The notes beneath the pieces were generated by a model that saw only the letters and a list, made by a program, of their open reading frames with translations, did not search any database and was not told the DNA's origin. A stretch of 60,890 nucleotides of DNA from Lentzea albidocapillata. Its GTDB lineage: Bacteria; Actinomycetota; Actinomycetes; Mycobacteriales; Pseudonocardiaceae. The stretch lies in NCBI RefSeq assembly GCF_000719115.1, contig NZ_JOEA01000037.1, positions 1-60,890 of the forward strand, given 5' to 3'. Both the position numbers and the translations under genes were made by a program. Shown piece after piece: positions 38,601-48,356 of the stretch (positions within the stretch are counted from its first letter, which is position 1; each line of letters opens with the position of its first letter).

Positions 38601-39208
38601 ATCTCGCTGACCTCGTCGCCCCAGAACTCGACGCGGTACGGGTGCTCGGCCGTCGGCGGGAAGATGTCGAGGATGCCACCGCGCGTCGCGTACTCGCCGC
38701 GCTTCTCGACCATGTCGACGCGGCTGTAGGCGTTCTCGGCCAGCCTGGTGAGCAGCTCGGCGAAGTCCTGCTCCTCGCCGACCTTCAGGTGCACCGGCTC
38801 GAGGTCGCCCAGACCCGGCGCCATCGGCTGGATGAGGCTGCGGACCGTCGTGACGAGGACCCTGATCGGGTTGCCCTCGGGGTGCTTGAGGCGGCGCAGC
38901 GTCTGCAGGCGCGCGCCGACCGTGTCCGCACGCGGGCTCAGGCGCTCGTGCGGCAGCGTCTCCCAGCTCGGGAAGAACGCCACCTTGTCCGGGCCGATCA
39001 GGTCCTTGAGGACGTTCGTCAGCTCTTCGGCTTCTCTGCCCGTGGCGGTCACGGCCAGCACCGGCCTGACCGTGGACAGCGCGGCGGCGACGAGCGGGCG
39101 GGCAGCCAGCGGACCGTCCAGCTCCAGCTCGGGGACACCGGCCGATTCGATCAACGTGCGGAGGGCTTTGTCGGGCAGGACACCATCGAGCAGGCCGAGC
39201 AGCGGCAT
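35654..39208 (-). CDS. mfd: Transcription-repair coupling factor Mfd
   Basis: The protein has 1184 residues from ATG 39208 (the frame extends 24 codons further without support). It frees stalled RNA polymerase and recruits UvrA. The UvrB-like N-terminal region includes [20 protein letters not shown], followed by the RNA polymerase-interacting CarD-like domain ([33 protein letters not shown]). The translocase has Walker [18 protein letters not shown] and [17 protein letters not shown], and the C-terminal TRCF domain ends the protein. It is the longest gene in the window. Confidence 0.97.
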   Translation of the reverse strand: MPLLGLLDGVLPDKALRTLIESAGVPELELDGPLAARPLVAAALSTVRPVLAVTATGREAEELTNVLKDLIGPDKVAFFPSWETLPHERLSPRADTVGARLQTLRRLKHPEGNPIRVLVTTVRSLIQPMAPGLGDLEPVHLKVGEEQDFAELLTRLAENAYSRVDMVEKRGEYATRGGILDIFPPTAEHPYRVEFWGDEVSEIRPFSVQDQRSLPEEVTGFVAPPCRELLLTDDVRHRAAELAEEHRSDAHLAEMLEKISGGIAVEGMEALIPALCPGELQLLTDVVEKGTHVLLNDPEKIRARAADLVRTGQEFLEASWMAAASGGKAPIDLGRSGYQGIGEISEHAKANDRPWWTLSQLTTDAKDVVHLDVKPVEAYQGDVERAFADLKAHTATGGAAVLVVPGAGTAQRAVERLKEAEVPAVCVESLDGAPKAGTVTVVRGSLEDGFVLPDLALVVLTETDLTGGRGGTSTKDMRKMPSKRRNAVDPLALRAGDYVVHEQHGIGKYVEMVQRTVAGATREYLVLEYASGKRGQPGDRLFVPTDQLDEVSRYVGGELPTLNKLGGSDWKNTKSKARKAVKQIAAELVQLYAARQSAPGHAFASDTPWQRELEDAFAFTETQDQMAAIDEVKADMERSVPMDRVICGDVGYGKTEIAVRAAFKAVQDGKQVVVLVPTTLLAQQHLNTFAERMRQFPVNVRGLSRFTDPQESAQTIAGMADGEVDIVIGTHRLLQKNVRYKDLGLVIVDEEQRFGVEHKEHIKALRTHVDVLTMSATPIPRTLEMSLAGIREMSTILTPPEERHPILTYVGAYDDKQVGAAIRRELMRDGQVFYVHNRVSTIEKAAKRIRELVPEARVVTGHGQMNEDKLEHLIQGFWEREYDVLVCTTIVETGLDISNANTLIVERGDLLGLAQLHQLRGRVGRGRERGYSYFLYPPETPLTEHAHDRLATIAQNTELGAGMAVAMKDLEIRGAGNILGAEQSGHIAGVGFDLYIRLVGEAVEAFRKHAGADGGEVEEDLAEVRVDLPVDAHIPHEYVPGERLRLEAYRKIAAASDEAALTSVWDELKDRYGTPPEPVERLLGVARLRHACRRHGVTEVIAMGQNLRFAKLDLLDSQLVRLRRLFPKAVYKQAMGTVTLPRPTEGAAGGRMGAPQLRDQELLNWCGAFLDSLAGTPVTGVTKA

Positions 39209-39356
39209 GTGAGAAACCCCGGTCGAGTGCGGAATGGGCGCACGAATAGCGAACGCCGGACAGACCCCTGCCTGGGACAAGGGGTCTCACCACCCACCTT
39301 AGCTCGTTCCGCGACCCCTTATCGGGTGGCTTGAGCACGCCACCAGCGGCCACCCT

Positions 39357-39896
39357 GTGCGCGTGTCAACGAGAGAGATCAGGGCTGACTATGACGATCA
39401 GTCCATCGTGGTCTACCAGGCCTATTCGCCCGCGATCGCCGACCCCGCCGTGGCCGCGCAGCGGTTCGTGCCGCCTTTCAAGCTGGAACGGATGACGTGG
39501 ATCAAGCCGTCGTTCCTCTGGATGATGTACCGCTGCGGCTATGCCCGGAAGGAAGGCCAGGAGCGGGTGCTGGCCGTCCGCATCACCCGTACGGGGTTCG
39601 ATTGGGCCGTCTCCAACGCGGTCGAAAGCAGCATCAAGGGCAAGCCGCCGGTGCGCGTGCAGTGGGACCCGGAGCGCGGCCTGAACCACGAAGCCTTGGA
39701 GCACCGGTCCATCCAGATCGGGCTGACGCGCGAGGCCGTGGACATGTACGTCAACGAGTGGACGGTCGGCATCACCGACGTGACGGCCCTCGCGCGCGAG
39801 ATCCACGAGAAGGTGCGTGCGCGTGATCTGGACGGAGCGCGCGCGTTGCTGCCCGTGGAGCGGCCTTACGGAACCTCCACGGCAAAAACCGCATAG
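39357..39896 (+). CDS. DUF4291 family protein
   Basis: The protein has 179 residues from GTG 39357 (GTG 39363 is equally possible). YDDQSIVVYQAYSPAIAD, RMTWIKPSFLWMMYRCGYA, and the later EHRSIQIGL match DUF4291, a family of soluble proteins of unknown function found in bacteria and fungi. It is divergent from mfd across 148 bp. No partner is evident. Confidence 0.88.
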   Translation: MRVSTREIRADYDDQSIVVYQAYSPAIADPAVAAQRFVPPFKLERMTWIKPSFLWMMYRCGYARKEGQERVLAVRITRTGFDWAVSNAVESSIKGKPPVRVQWDPERGLNHEALEHRSIQIGLTREAVDMYVNEWTVGITDVTALAREIHEKVRARDLDGARALLPVERPYGTSTAKTA

Positions 39897-39903
39897 TTGG
39901 GAC

Positions 39904-41013
39904 ATGCGCGCACTCGTTGCTGCTGGGTTGGTGCTGGTCGTCGCGGCGTGCTCGTCGCCGGAACCGGGCGGCAACGCGCCGTCGAAGGCGCCGGCGCCGC
40001 AGGGCCTGAAGGTCGAGGAGGTCGCGGGCGGTTTCCAGCACGGCTGGGACATCGGGTTCCTGCCCGGCGGCTCGCTGCTGGTCACCGAACGCCCCGGCGG
40101 CGTCAAGCTGGTCAAGGACGGCCAGGTCACGCCCGTCGACATCGACCTGGACGACCTGCAGGCGCGTGGTGAGGGCGGCCTGATGGGGCTCGTGATCCAT
40201 CCGGACAACCAGCGCTTCACCGTTTGCTTCAACACGTCGCGGGACGTGCGGCTGGTGACGTTCCGGCTCGACGGCACGAAGGCGACCAGGACCAAGGACC
40301 TGCTCACCGGCATGCCGTCGAACTCCAGCGGGCGGCACTCCGGCTGCCGGCCGACGCTCGCGCCGGACGGCTCGATGTTCGTCGCGACCGGGGACATCGC
40401 GCAGGGCCGCAACCCGCAGGACCGCACGAGCCTCGGCGGCAAGGTGCTGCGGATCGACGCCGAGACGGGCGAGGGCGCGGCCGGCAACCCGTTCATCACC
40501 TCGGCGAACGCCAACGAGCGCCGCGTCTACTCCTACGGCCACCGCAACGTGCAGGGCGTCGTGTTCCGGCCGGACAGCGACCAGATCTTCTCCAGCGAGC
40601 ACGGCCCGAGCATCGACGACGAGGTCAACCTGGTGCAGAAGGGCGCCAACTACGGCTGGGACCCGTCCCAGGGCGGCACGAAGAGCGGGTACGACGAGAG
40701 CGTGCCGATGACCGATCTGGAACGGTTCCCGGACGCGGTGCCGGCGGTGTGGTCGTCCGGGTCGACCACCGAGGCGATCTGCCAGGCGGCGTTCTGGAAC
40801 GGCAAGCTCGCGATCACCGCGCTGAAGGGCTCGAAGCTGCTGCTCTTCACGCTCGACGCCGCCGGCAAGGTGCAGAACGTGAGCATCCCCGAGGAGCTGA
40901 ACGACAAGTACGGCCGCCTGCGCGCCGCCCGCACCGCGCCGGACGGGTCGCTCTACCTCACGTCGTCGAACGGGACGAACGACAAGCTGCTCAGGCTCAC
41001 CGGAACCGGCTGA
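39904..41013 (+). CDS. PQQ-dependent sugar dehydrogenase-like lipoprotein
   Basis: The protein has 369 residues from ATG 39904. The signal MRALVAAGLVLVVAA ends in Cys16, giving a lipoprotein. The six-bladed propeller of soluble aldose sugar dehydrogenases (YliI/GDH-B type) is visible in GGFQHGWDIGFLPGGSLLVT, EGGLMGLVIHPD, GRHSGCRPTLAPDGSMFV, YSYGHRNVQG and EHGPSIDDEVNLVQKGANYG. The His in GHRN and the Arg in the fifth region would contact PQQ. It lies 7 bp after the DUF4291 gene; no link in function is clear. Confidence 0.88.
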   Translation: MRALVAAGLVLVVAACSSPEPGGNAPSKAPAPQGLKVEEVAGGFQHGWDIGFLPGGSLLVTERPGGVKLVKDGQVTPVDIDLDDLQARGEGGLMGLVIHPDNQRFTVCFNTSRDVRLVTFRLDGTKATRTKDLLTGMPSNSSGRHSGCRPTLAPDGSMFVATGDIAQGRNPQDRTSLGGKVLRIDAETGEGAAGNPFITSANANERRVYSYGHRNVQGVVFRPDSDQIFSSEHGPSIDDEVNLVQKGANYGWDPSQGGTKSGYDESVPMTDLERFPDAVPAVWSSGSTTEAICQAAFWNGKLAITALKGSKLLLFTLDAAGKVQNVSIPEELNDKYGRLRAARTAPDGSLYLTSSNGTNDKLLRLTGTG

Positions 41014-41041
41014 GGCCGGCCAGGCTCCACTGGAAACCAGC

Positions 41042-41656
41042 TCACGAACGGCTGCGCAGCTTCGGCTTGTGCTCCATCGCCGAGAGGCCGTTCCACGCCA
41101 GGTTCACCAGGTGCGCCGCGACCTCGTCCTTCTTGGGCTTGCGGGCCTCCAGCCACCACTGCCCGGTCAGCGCGACCATCCCGACCAGCGCCTGCGCGTA
41201 GAGCGCGGCGAGCTTGCGGTCGTAGCCCTGCCTGGCGAAGTGCAGCCCGAGGATGTGCTCGACCTGCGACGCGATGTCGTTCAGCAGGGAGGAGAACGTG
41301 CCGGAGGACGACGCGACGGGCGAGTCGCGCACCAGGATGCGGAACCCGTCGGCCGAGCCCTCGATGTAGTCGAGCAACGCGCAGGCGGCCTGTTCGAGCA
41401 GCTCACGCGGGTGCGAGCCGCCGTCCAGCGCGTCGACGATCTGGTCCATCAGGCGCTGCATCTCGCGGTCCACGACGACGGCGTAGATGCCTTCCTTGCC
41501 GCCGAAGTGCTCGTAGACGACGGGCTTCGACACGCTGGCGCGGGCTGCGATCTCCTCGACGGAGGTCGCGTCGAAGCCCTTCTCGGCGAACAGGGCCCGG
41601 GAGACGTCCAGGAGCTGCTCTCGGCGTTCCTTGCCCGTCATCCTGACCCTGACCAT
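41042..41656 (-). CDS. TetR family transcriptional regulator
   Basis: The protein has 204 residues. The N-terminal helix-turn-helix is typical: FAEKGFDATSVEEIAARASV followed by SKPVVYEHFGGKEGIYAVVV. It is directly downstream of the desaturase gene (18 bp) on the same strand. It occupies the position of Mtb Rv1019 between mfd and glmU. The perfect palindrome upstream of the desaturase is the obvious candidate operator, so regulator and desaturase may form an autoregulated operon. Confidence 0.9.
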   Translation of the reverse strand: MVRVRMTGKERREQLLDVSRALFAEKGFDATSVEEIAARASVSKPVVYEHFGGKEGIYAVVVDREMQRLMDQIVDALDGGSHPRELLEQAACALLDYIEGSADGFRILVRDSPVASSSGTFSSLLNDIASQVEHILGLHFARQGYDRKLAALYAQALVGMVALTGQWWLEARKPKKDEVAAHLVNLAWNGLSAMEHKPKLRSRS

Positions 41657-41674
41657 CGAGTCAGCCTACAAAGG

Positions 41675-42616
41675 TCACTTCTTCGCGGTGATCCTGGCCA
41701 GGCGCTGTTCACTCGGCCAGCGGACGTGCGTCGCCCAGCCGAGCTTCTCGAACATCCAGATCACGCGGGCCGAGATGTCGATCTGGCCGCGCCGCACGCC
41801 GTGGCGCGCGGAGGTCGGGTCGGCGTGGTGCAGGTTGTGCCACGACTCGCCGAAGCTCAGGATCGCGAGCGCCCAGACGTTGGCCGAGCGGTCGCGGGCG
41901 GCGAACGGGCGGTCGCCCACCATGTGGCAGACCGAGTTCACCGACCACGTCAGGTGGTGCAGGAACGCGACGCGGACCAGACCGGCCCAGAAGAACGCCG
42001 TCACGCCGCCCCAGACGGACCACGTGACGAGGCCGCCGAGAACGCCCGGCGCGGCCAGCGAGATCGCCGTCCACAGCACGAAGTGCTTGTCGACCCACAC
42101 GATGTCCTTGTCGGCCAGCAGGTCCGGCGCGAAGCGCTTGTGGTTGGTCTTGTTGCGCTCGAACAGCCAGCCCATGTGCGCGTGCCAGAAGCCCTTGGCC
42201 AGCGCCGCGGGTCCGGTGCCGAACAGCCACGGCGAGTGCGGGTCGCCCTCGCGGTCGGAGAAGGCGTGGTGGCGGCGGTGGTCGGCCACCCAGTCGATGA
42301 CGGGGCCCTGCAACGCCATCGAGCCGGCGATCGCGAGCGCGATCTTCAGCGGGCGCTTGGCCTTGAACGAGCCGTGCGTGAAGTAGCGGTGGTAGCCGGT
42401 CGTCACGCCGAGGCCGGAGAGGTAGTAGAAGGCGACGAAGAGCGCCACGTCGACCCAGCCGAGGCCCCAGCCCCAGGCGAAGGGAACGGCGGCCAGCAGC
42501 GCGAGGAGCGGAACGACGACGAACACGTACACGCCGAGCTGTTCGGCGTGGTTGCGCCGCTTTCCGAGCAGGGGTTTGGGGCCTTGGTCGGTGGCCCGGT
42601 CCATGGTCGAAGTCAT
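41675..42616 (-). CDS. Acyl-CoA/fatty acid delta-9 desaturase
   Basis: The protein has 313 residues from ATG 42616 (AGAGG 7-8 nt upstream). The three histidine boxes that hold the di-iron centre are intact: HRYFTH, HRRHH and HNLHH. Four membrane helices surround them. It introduces a double bond into acyl chains and so controls membrane fluidity. The longer frame upstream crosses the palindromic operator and is rejected. Confidence 0.93.
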   Translation of the reverse strand: MTSTMDRATDQGPKPLLGKRRNHAEQLGVYVFVVVPLLALLAAVPFAWGWGLGWVDVALFVAFYYLSGLGVTTGYHRYFTHGSFKAKRPLKIALAIAGSMALQGPVIDWVADHRRHHAFSDREGDPHSPWLFGTGPAALAKGFWHAHMGWLFERNKTNHKRFAPDLLADKDIVWVDKHFVLWTAISLAAPGVLGGLVTWSVWGGVTAFFWAGLVRVAFLHHLTWSVNSVCHMVGDRPFAARDRSANVWALAILSFGESWHNLHHADPTSARHGVRRGQIDISARVIWMFEKLGWATHVRWPSEQRLARITAKK

Positions 42617-42661
42617 CCGGAAACCTCTGGGGGGTGAGGGGTTGACGTACCTACGCGACCG

Positions 42662-42683
42662 TAACTTACGCAAGCGTAAGTTA
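42662..42683. promoter_or_regulatory. Perfect palindromic operator in the desaturase promoter
   Basis: TAACTTACGC-aa-GCGTAAGTTA is a 22-bp palindrome with perfect 10-bp arms, 46 nt upstream of the desaturase start and 106 nt upstream of the divergent hydrolase start. A TAGGTA -10-like box lies close by on the minus strand. It has the size and symmetry of a TetR-type operator. The TetR gene is the next but one. Confidence 0.7.
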
Positions 42684-42788
42684 GGGCCCCCTGCTTTGCC
42701 ACACCCCGCGTGGAAACTCATGGGCAGTTCTCAGGAACAGCACGTTGTGTCGCCTGGAATCGAGACCTCGACCCGGCATCATCGAACG

Positions 42789-43928
42789 ATGGCCAGACGC
42801 AAGATCATCCGGATCACCGTGACCTCGTTGCTCGTCGTGCTCGTGCTGGTCACAGCGGCTCTGGGCGGCGTCGGCTGGTACTACAGCGGCGAGCTGCTCG
42901 AACCGGAGGAGGTGCCGCGGCGCTACCCCGAGACGTCGCTGGGCGTGGACGACAAGAACGTCGTCCTCGCCGAATCGAAGCTCACGCTGCAACGCGGCAC
43001 GTTCGGCATCGTCTGGCCAGGCGGCACCGCGAAGGTCGGCGACATCGCGTCGACCAGGGACGGCCGCGTGGAGCGCCCTCTGCTGGAGGGCACCGCACCG
43101 CCAGAGGGCACGAAGGTGCGCATGGAGACCGGCGTCTACGAGGGCAACCCGAAGACGTCGCTCGGCCTGGTCTTCAGCGACGTCGCGGTGCCGGGCGAGC
43201 TCGGCGACATGCCCGCGTGGTTCGTCCCGGCGTCGAAACCGGACACGTGGGTCATCACCGTGCACGGGCGTGGCGCGTCGCGTGAAGAGGCACTGCGGGT
43301 GGTTCCGCAGTTGCACGGCGCGGGGTTGCCCGTCCTGCTGATCACCTACCGCAACGACCCTGGCGTCCCGAAGTCGCCGGACGGCCTCTACCACCTCGGC
43401 GACACCGAGTGGCATGACGTCGAGGCCGCGATCAGGTACGCGCAGGGCCAGGGCGCGAAGAAGGTCGTGCTCTACGGCTGGTCGATGGGCGGCGCGATCG
43501 TCGGCCAGACGCTCGCCCGGTCCGGCCTCGCGGCGGCCGTGAGCGGCGTCGTGCTCGACTCCCCCGTCACGAACTGGACGCAGACGCTGAACCTGCAGGC
43601 GGAGAACCGGGGCGTGCCGACGTGGCTCACGCCGGTGGCCGAGGTCGTGTCCGGCTGGCGCGCGGACATCGACTTCGACCGGTTCGACCTGGTCCGCAAC
43701 CCGCCCGCGCTCAAGCCGCCGACGCTGCTCATCCACGGCTCGGCGGACGGCACGGTGCCCGCCCAGTCGTCGCGCGACCTCGCGACCGCGGCGAACGGGC
43801 TCGGGTGGCCGCTGCAGTACGTGGAGATCCCGGGCGCCGACCACACGTCGGGGTGGAATGTGGCGACGGACACGTATCGCACCGCCCTGGGTGACTTCCT
43901 GACCAGGTCAATCGGCGCGAAGCCGTGA
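42789..43928 (+). CDS. Alpha/beta hydrolase with N-terminal membrane anchor
   Basis: The protein has 379 residues from ATG 42789. One membrane helix (about 7-32) anchors an extracytoplasmic hydrolase. VHGRGASREEALRVVPQLHG is the oxyanion region, YGWSMGGAI carries the nucleophile Ser, HGSADGTVP the acid and ADHTSGW the His. The fold is like the BAAT/Abhydrolase 1 exported esterases of mycolic actinomycetes. It is divergent from the desaturase and shares the palindrome-bearing region. Confidence 0.87.
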   Translation: MARRKIIRITVTSLLVVLVLVTAALGGVGWYYSGELLEPEEVPRRYPETSLGVDDKNVVLAESKLTLQRGTFGIVWPGGTAKVGDIASTRDGRVERPLLEGTAPPEGTKVRMETGVYEGNPKTSLGLVFSDVAVPGELGDMPAWFVPASKPDTWVITVHGRGASREEALRVVPQLHGAGLPVLLITYRNDPGVPKSPDGLYHLGDTEWHDVEAAIRYAQGQGAKKVVLYGWSMGGAIVGQTLARSGLAAAVSGVVLDSPVTNWTQTLNLQAENRGVPTWLTPVAEVVSGWRADIDFDRFDLVRNPPALKPPTLLIHGSADGTVPAQSSRDLATAANGLGWPLQYVEIPGADHTSGWNVATDTYRTALGDFLTRSIGAKP

Positions 43929-43946
43929 TCTTGAACTGAGCCGAGT

Positions 43947-43977
43947 GAGTGGTGGTTGGACAAGAAGAGGACCACTC
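43947..43977 (+). terminator. Hairpin after the hydrolase gene
   Basis: GAGTGGT (43947-43953) pairs with ACCACTC (43971-43977) with a 17-nt loop, 18 nt beyond the stop and 40 nt before the tRNA. It may end hydrolase transcription. Confidence 0.45.
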
Positions 43978-44016
43978 GTGACAACATGTGCCCTGAGCGG
44001 ACGTGAGTTCGCTCAT

Positions 44017-44087
44017 TCCGCCATGGTGTAAAGGCAGCACCTCTGATTTTGGTTCAGATGGTCCAGGTTCGAATCCTGGTGGCGGAG
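44017..44087 (+). tRNA. tRNA-Gln (anticodon UUG)
   Basis: The 7-bp acceptor stem TCCGCCA/TGGCGGA, D arm, anticodon stem TCTGA/TCAGA with loop TTTTGGT (anticodon TTG), and T arm with GGTTCGAATCC are all present, with G as discriminator. The 3' CCA is not encoded and must be added. In actinobacteria this tRNA is charged with Glu and amidated by GatCAB. Confidence 0.95.
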
Positions 44088-44179
44088 CTGGGCACGAGTC
44101 AGTGTGGTCTTTGGGAGGTGCGAAGCTGCCCGAGGAAACGGTCGACGAGCAGGGCAACGTGGGCCACCGCCATCACGAG

Positions 44180-45799
44180 ATGTCCGACGCGTGGCTGGTG
44201 GGTCGCGCGAGCGAACTCGTCGCCGTGGCCCAGAGCAGCCACCTCGCCGCGCAACTGGACGCGGCTTCCGAGATCGACCGCATCCTCGCCGAGGCGCAGG
44301 GCCGCGGTGAGCCCCGCATCGTCGCGCAGCTGCTCAGAGCCGCGGCCGTGGTCAGGCTGGTCACGCCGGGCCTCGTCGACATGTCCGATCCGCAGCTCGA
44401 CGAGATGCTCAGCCACTGCCGCCGCCACGGCCTGATCGTGCTGGAGGCGGACGCTAGGGCGTTGCGCGGCCGCCGGTTCCTGCTGGGCAACGCCGAGGAC
44501 AAGGCGCTGACCGAGATCGCGTCGGCCCTGGCGATGATGCTCGACGAGGAACCCGAGGTCGACCCGGTCTTCGACAAGCGGATCTGGGACCAGCTGCTCG
44601 CCACGACGCTGCAGGACATCGCCCTGGTGCTGACCCAGCTCGGCGTCTACGAGATGGCGGACGACGTGCTGGCGGGCGCGAACAACGCGTTGCGCGAGAG
44701 CGGTCAGCCGCACCAGATCTACGTCCACCTGGTCAACCGCGCCCGGCTGCGGATCGGCTGGGGCCTGCGGCTCGAACGGGTGAACCTGCACGACGCCGCG
44801 CACGAGCAGTTCAAGGTCGCCTCCGGGCTCGCCGAGGCCGCCGAGGTGCCGTTCCGGCAGTCGCTGCACCCCGGCCGGCGCGACCTCGACGCCGCCGAGC
44901 AGGTGCCGATCCTCGGTGCCGCCCACGCGCTGACGAACCCCAGGGAAGGCCACCTCGACCGGCTGTGGTCGTTGCGTGGCCTGTCGATGTACGCGCGGGA
45001 GCTGATCATCGTCGCGATCGCGCTGGCCCGGTGCCTGGTCGAGGCGAACCGGCTGGACGACGCGCTCAAGGTCCTCGACGACACACGCACACAGATGGAG
45101 CACGACACGTCGGAACCGTCGCTGGTGCTGTCGCTGGAGCGCGAGTACGCACACATGTGCGGTCCACACACGACGTCGGCGTTGCAGGCCTACAACGCGG
45201 CCCTGGAGCTGGAGCTGTGGCAGATGCGGGAGTCCCGCGTGGCCACGCTGCAGACGCGCCGTGAGCACGAACGGCTGACGCGTGCGCACGGCCAGATCGC
45301 GCAGCAGGCTTTGCAGGACCCGTTGACCGGGCTGCCGAACCGCCGCGCGCTCGACGACAAGATAGGCGAGCTCATCGCCGGTCAGGTCGACCCGTTCTCC
45401 ATCGCGCTGGTGGACCTCGACGGGTTCAAGGGCGTGAACGACCGGCATTCACATGCCGACGGTGATGATGTTCTCCGGGTGATTGCCAGCACACTCCGGC
45501 AGGCCCTGCGGGGTGACGACATGGTGGCCCGCTACGGGGGCGACGAGTTCGTCGTACTGCTGCCGGGCGCCCCTCTGCACGCCGCCGAAGCAGCACTCGG
45601 CCGGGCCGTGGATGCCGTGGCGGGCTTGCCAATCGACCTCTCCCGGGGAGTGACGCTGTCGGTCGGTGTCATCTCGCTGCGCCCCCGCGAATCCGCCAAC
45701 CAGGCCCTGTCAAGGGCGGACTCGGCGATGTACGTGGCGAAGCGCCAAGGTGGCTGCCAGGTTGCGGCCGTGGCCGGGGAGCCCTCCGCGGAGGCTTAG
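44180..45799 (+). CDS. Diguanylate cyclase (GGDEF) with helical-repeat N-terminus
   Basis: From ATG 44180 the protein has 539 residues; GTG 44102, TTG 44111 and a CTG at 44126 (7 nt after GGAGG) are in-frame alternatives. The first 350 residues are alpha-helical and TPR-like ([20 protein letters not shown]), with no membrane segment. The GGDEF domain has [34 protein letters not shown] and an intact YGGDEFV active site (GGDEF at 453-457). RGDD five residues before is an RxxD inhibitory site. The enzyme should make c-di-GMP and be feedback-inhibited. c-di-GMP acts through BldD in sporulating actinomycetes. Confidence 0.92.
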   Translation: MSDAWLVGRASELVAVAQSSHLAAQLDAASEIDRILAEAQGRGEPRIVAQLLRAAAVVRLVTPGLVDMSDPQLDEMLSHCRRHGLIVLEADARALRGRRFLLGNAEDKALTEIASALAMMLDEEPEVDPVFDKRIWDQLLATTLQDIALVLTQLGVYEMADDVLAGANNALRESGQPHQIYVHLVNRARLRIGWGLRLERVNLHDAAHEQFKVASGLAEAAEVPFRQSLHPGRRDLDAAEQVPILGAAHALTNPREGHLDRLWSLRGLSMYARELIIVAIALARCLVEANRLDDALKVLDDTRTQMEHDTSEPSLVLSLEREYAHMCGPHTTSALQAYNAALELELWQMRESRVATLQTRREHERLTRAHGQIAQQALQDPLTGLPNRRALDDKIGELIAGQVDPFSIALVDLDGFKGVNDRHSHADGDDVLRVIASTLRQALRGDDMVARYGGDEFVVLLPGAPLHAAEAALGRAVDAVAGLPIDLSRGVTLSVGVISLRPRESANQALSRADSAMYVAKRQGGCQVAAVAGEPSAEA

Positions 45800-45845
45800 G
45801 CTGGTCGCGGACTTCGAAACACCCAGCCTGTTAGGGAGAGCATTG

Positions 45846-47318
45846 ATGCTCGAGGGCCCTGTCAGCACGGTCGTGCTCGCCGCCGGGGAAGGCACCCGCA
45901 TGCGGTCGTCCACGCCCAAGGTGCTGCACCGGATCGCCGGCCGCTCACTCGTCGAACACGCGGTGCGCGCGGCGGCCGGCACAGACCCCGACCACCTGGC
46001 CGTCGTCGTCGGTCACGGCCGTGAAGCCGTCACCGAGCATCTGGAGACCCTCGCCGGGAGGCTGGGCCGCAAGGTCACCGTCGCGGTGCAGGCCGAGCAG
46101 AAGGGCACCGGGCACGCCGTCTCGTGCGGCCTGGCCGAGCTGCCGCACGACCTGGCCGGCACGGTGATCGTCAGCTACGGCGACGTTCCGCTGCTCGACA
46201 CCCAGACGTTCACCGCGCTCCTCGCCGAGCACCGGTCAGCCGGCAACGCGGTCACCGTCCTGACGGCCGTGGTGGAGAACCCCACCGGGTACGGCCGGAT
46301 CGTCCGCGACGCCGACGGCACCGTGCAGCGGATCGTGGAGCAGAAGGACGCCGACCACGGCGAGCAGCTGATCAACGAGATCAACTCCGGCGTCTACGCG
46401 TTCGATGCGGCCGTGCTGCGCGACGGGCTCTCGCGGTTGTCCACCGACAACGCGCAGGGCGAGCTCTACCTGACCGACGTCCTGGGCATCGCCCGCGGCG
46501 ACGGCAAGCGCGTGGGCGCGCTGATCGCGTCCGACCGCTGGCTGGTCGAGGGCATCAACGACCGCGTGCAGCTCTCGGCCGTCGGCGCCGAGATGAACCG
46601 CCGCATCGTCGAGGGCCTGATGCGTGGCGGCGTGACCGTCGTGGACCCCGCCTCGGTGTGGGTGGACGCGGACGTGACCGTCGGCCAGGACGCCCTGATC
46701 GAGCCGAACGTGCAGCTCCGCGCGGGCACCGTGATCGGCGCCCGCGCCGTGGTCGGCCCGGACACGACGCTGTCCGGCGTGAAGGTCGGCGAGGGCGCCT
46801 CGGTGATCAGGACCCACGGCAGCGACTCGGTGATCGGCGACGGCGCGTCCGTCGGCCCGTTCGCCTACCTCCGCCCCGGCACCTCCCTGGGCGTGAAGGG
46901 CAAGATCGGCACGTTCGTCGAGACGAAGAACTCGCAGATCGGCGACGGCTCGAAGGTCCCCCACCTGTCCTACATCGGCGACGCCACGATCGGCGATCAC
47001 AGCAACATCGGTGCAGCATCGGTGACCGTCAACTACGACGGCGTGAACAAGCACCGCACGATCGTCGGATCCCACTGCCGCACCGGCTCGGACAACATGT
47101 TCGTAGCGCCGGTGACCGTGGGCGACGGCGCGTACACCGGCGCGGGCACCGTCCTGCGCCGCAACGTCCCACCGGGCGCGCTGGCCGTGTCCGGAGGCCC
47201 GCAGCGCAACCTCGAAGGCTGGGTCCTCAGCCGTCGTGAAGGCACGGCAGCCGCTCAGGCGGCGGCCGAGGCCCTGGCGAAGCAGAATGCCGACGAGAAC
47301 ACAAAGGAGGGTCGCTGA
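45846..47318 (+). CDS. glmU: Bifunctional N-acetylglucosamine-1-phosphate uridyltransferase / glucosamine-1-phosphate acetyltransferase
   Basis: The protein has 490 residues from ATG 45846 (GGGAGAG 7 nt upstream). It makes UDP-GlcNAc for peptidoglycan. The uridyltransferase half has [18 protein letters not shown], the [11 protein letters not shown] base-binding loop and [11 protein letters not shown]. The acetyltransferase half has left-handed beta-helix hexapeptides ([20 protein letters not shown]), then [20 protein letters not shown] and [11 protein letters not shown]. The C-terminus is a charged tail. The next gene, prs, follows after 2 bp, as in Rv1018c-Rv1017c. Confidence 0.97.
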   Translation: MLEGPVSTVVLAAGEGTRMRSSTPKVLHRIAGRSLVEHAVRAAAGTDPDHLAVVVGHGREAVTEHLETLAGRLGRKVTVAVQAEQKGTGHAVSCGLAELPHDLAGTVIVSYGDVPLLDTQTFTALLAEHRSAGNAVTVLTAVVENPTGYGRIVRDADGTVQRIVEQKDADHGEQLINEINSGVYAFDAAVLRDGLSRLSTDNAQGELYLTDVLGIARGDGKRVGALIASDRWLVEGINDRVQLSAVGAEMNRRIVEGLMRGGVTVVDPASVWVDADVTVGQDALIEPNVQLRAGTVIGARAVVGPDTTLSGVKVGEGASVIRTHGSDSVIGDGASVGPFAYLRPGTSLGVKGKIGTFVETKNSQIGDGSKVPHLSYIGDATIGDHSNIGAASVTVNYDGVNKHRTIVGSHCRTGSDNMFVAPVTVGDGAYTGAGTVLRRNVPPGALAVSGGPQRNLEGWVLSRREGTAAAQAAAEALAKQNADENTKEGR

Positions 47319-47320
47319 CC

Positions 47321-48304
47321 GTGAACCCGCAGATGCCCGGCACACCGAAGAAGAACCTGATGCTCTTCGGCGGGCGTGCCTACCCGGAGTTGACGGAAGA
47401 GGTCTCGAAGCACCTCAACGTCACGGTGACCCCTCAGTCGGCGTACGACTTCGCGAACGGCGAGATCTTCGTCCGCTTCGAGGAGTCCGTCCGAGGCTGT
47501 GACGCCTTCGTCATCCAGTCGCACACCGCGCCCATCAACCAGTGGCTGATGGAACAGCTGATCATGGTCGACGCCCTGAAGCGGGCCTCCGCCAAGCGCA
47601 TCACCGTGATCATGCCGTTCTACCCGTACAGCCGTCAGGACAAGAAGCACCGCGGCCGCGAGCCCATCTCCGCCCGCCTGGTAGCCGACCTGTTCAAGAC
47701 CGCAGGCGCCGACCGACTCGTCTCAGTCGACCTGCACACCGCCCAGATCCAGGGCTTCTTCGACGGCCCGGTAGACCACCTGTGGGCCATGCCGCTCCTC
47801 GCGGACCACATCCGCGGCAAGTACGCGGGCCACGAAATCACCGTCGTCTCCCCGGACTCGGGCCGCACCAAGCTGGCCGAGAAGTGGGCGGACACCCTCG
47901 GCGGCACCCCCATCGCGTTCATCCACAAGACCCGAGACCCCCTCCGCCCGAACGAGGTCGTCTCCAACCGCGTGGTCGGCAAGGTAGAGGGCCGCCTCTG
48001 CATCGTGATCGACGACATGGTCGACACCGGCGGCACCATCGCAGGCGCGGTGAAGCAACTCCTCAACGAGGGCGCCTCCGACGTAGTCATCGCCGCCACA
48101 CACGGCATCCTCTCCGGCCCGGCCACGCAACGCCTGCAGGACTCGGGCGCCCGCGAGGTCGTCTTCACCGACACACTCCCGATCCCAGCGGAGAAGCGCT
48201 TCCCGAACATGACCGTCCTGTCCATCGCGCCGCTGCTGGCACGCGTGATCCAGGAAGTGTTCGAGGACGGCTCCGTAACCTCACTGTTCGACGGCAACGC
48301 CTGA
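47321..48304 (+). CDS. prs: Ribose-phosphate pyrophosphokinase
   Basis: The protein has 327 residues from GTG 47321 (AGGAGGG about 9 nt upstream). It makes PRPP from ribose 5-phosphate and ATP. FANGEIFVRFEESVRG, MPFYPYSRQDKKHRGREPIS with the catalytic flexible loop, VDLHTAQIQGFFDGPVDHL, and the PRPP loop VIDDMVDTGGTI are all normal. It is co-transcribed with glmU and followed by a large intergenic palindrome. Confidence 0.97.
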   Translation: MNPQMPGTPKKNLMLFGGRAYPELTEEVSKHLNVTVTPQSAYDFANGEIFVRFEESVRGCDAFVIQSHTAPINQWLMEQLIMVDALKRASAKRITVIMPFYPYSRQDKKHRGREPISARLVADLFKTAGADRLVSVDLHTAQIQGFFDGPVDHLWAMPLLADHIRGKYAGHEITVVSPDSGRTKLAEKWADTLGGTPIAFIHKTRDPLRPNEVVSNRVVGKVEGRLCIVIDDMVDTGGTIAGAVKQLLNEGASDVVIAATHGILSGPATQRLQDSGAREVVFTDTLPIPAEKRFPNMTVLSIAPLLARVIQEVFEDGSVTSLFDGNA

Positions 48305-48356
48305 CCCAGCGGCTTCACGCGAAGCCGAAGGCGAGCCGTCCTTACCGCGCGGTATA

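Noticed and set aside
35924..39334. 1136-codon open frame antisense to mfd
   Set aside because: It mirrors mfd exactly, has Arg/Asp/His-rich composition typical of the antisense frame of GC-rich genes, and shows no domain. mfd has full family motifs.
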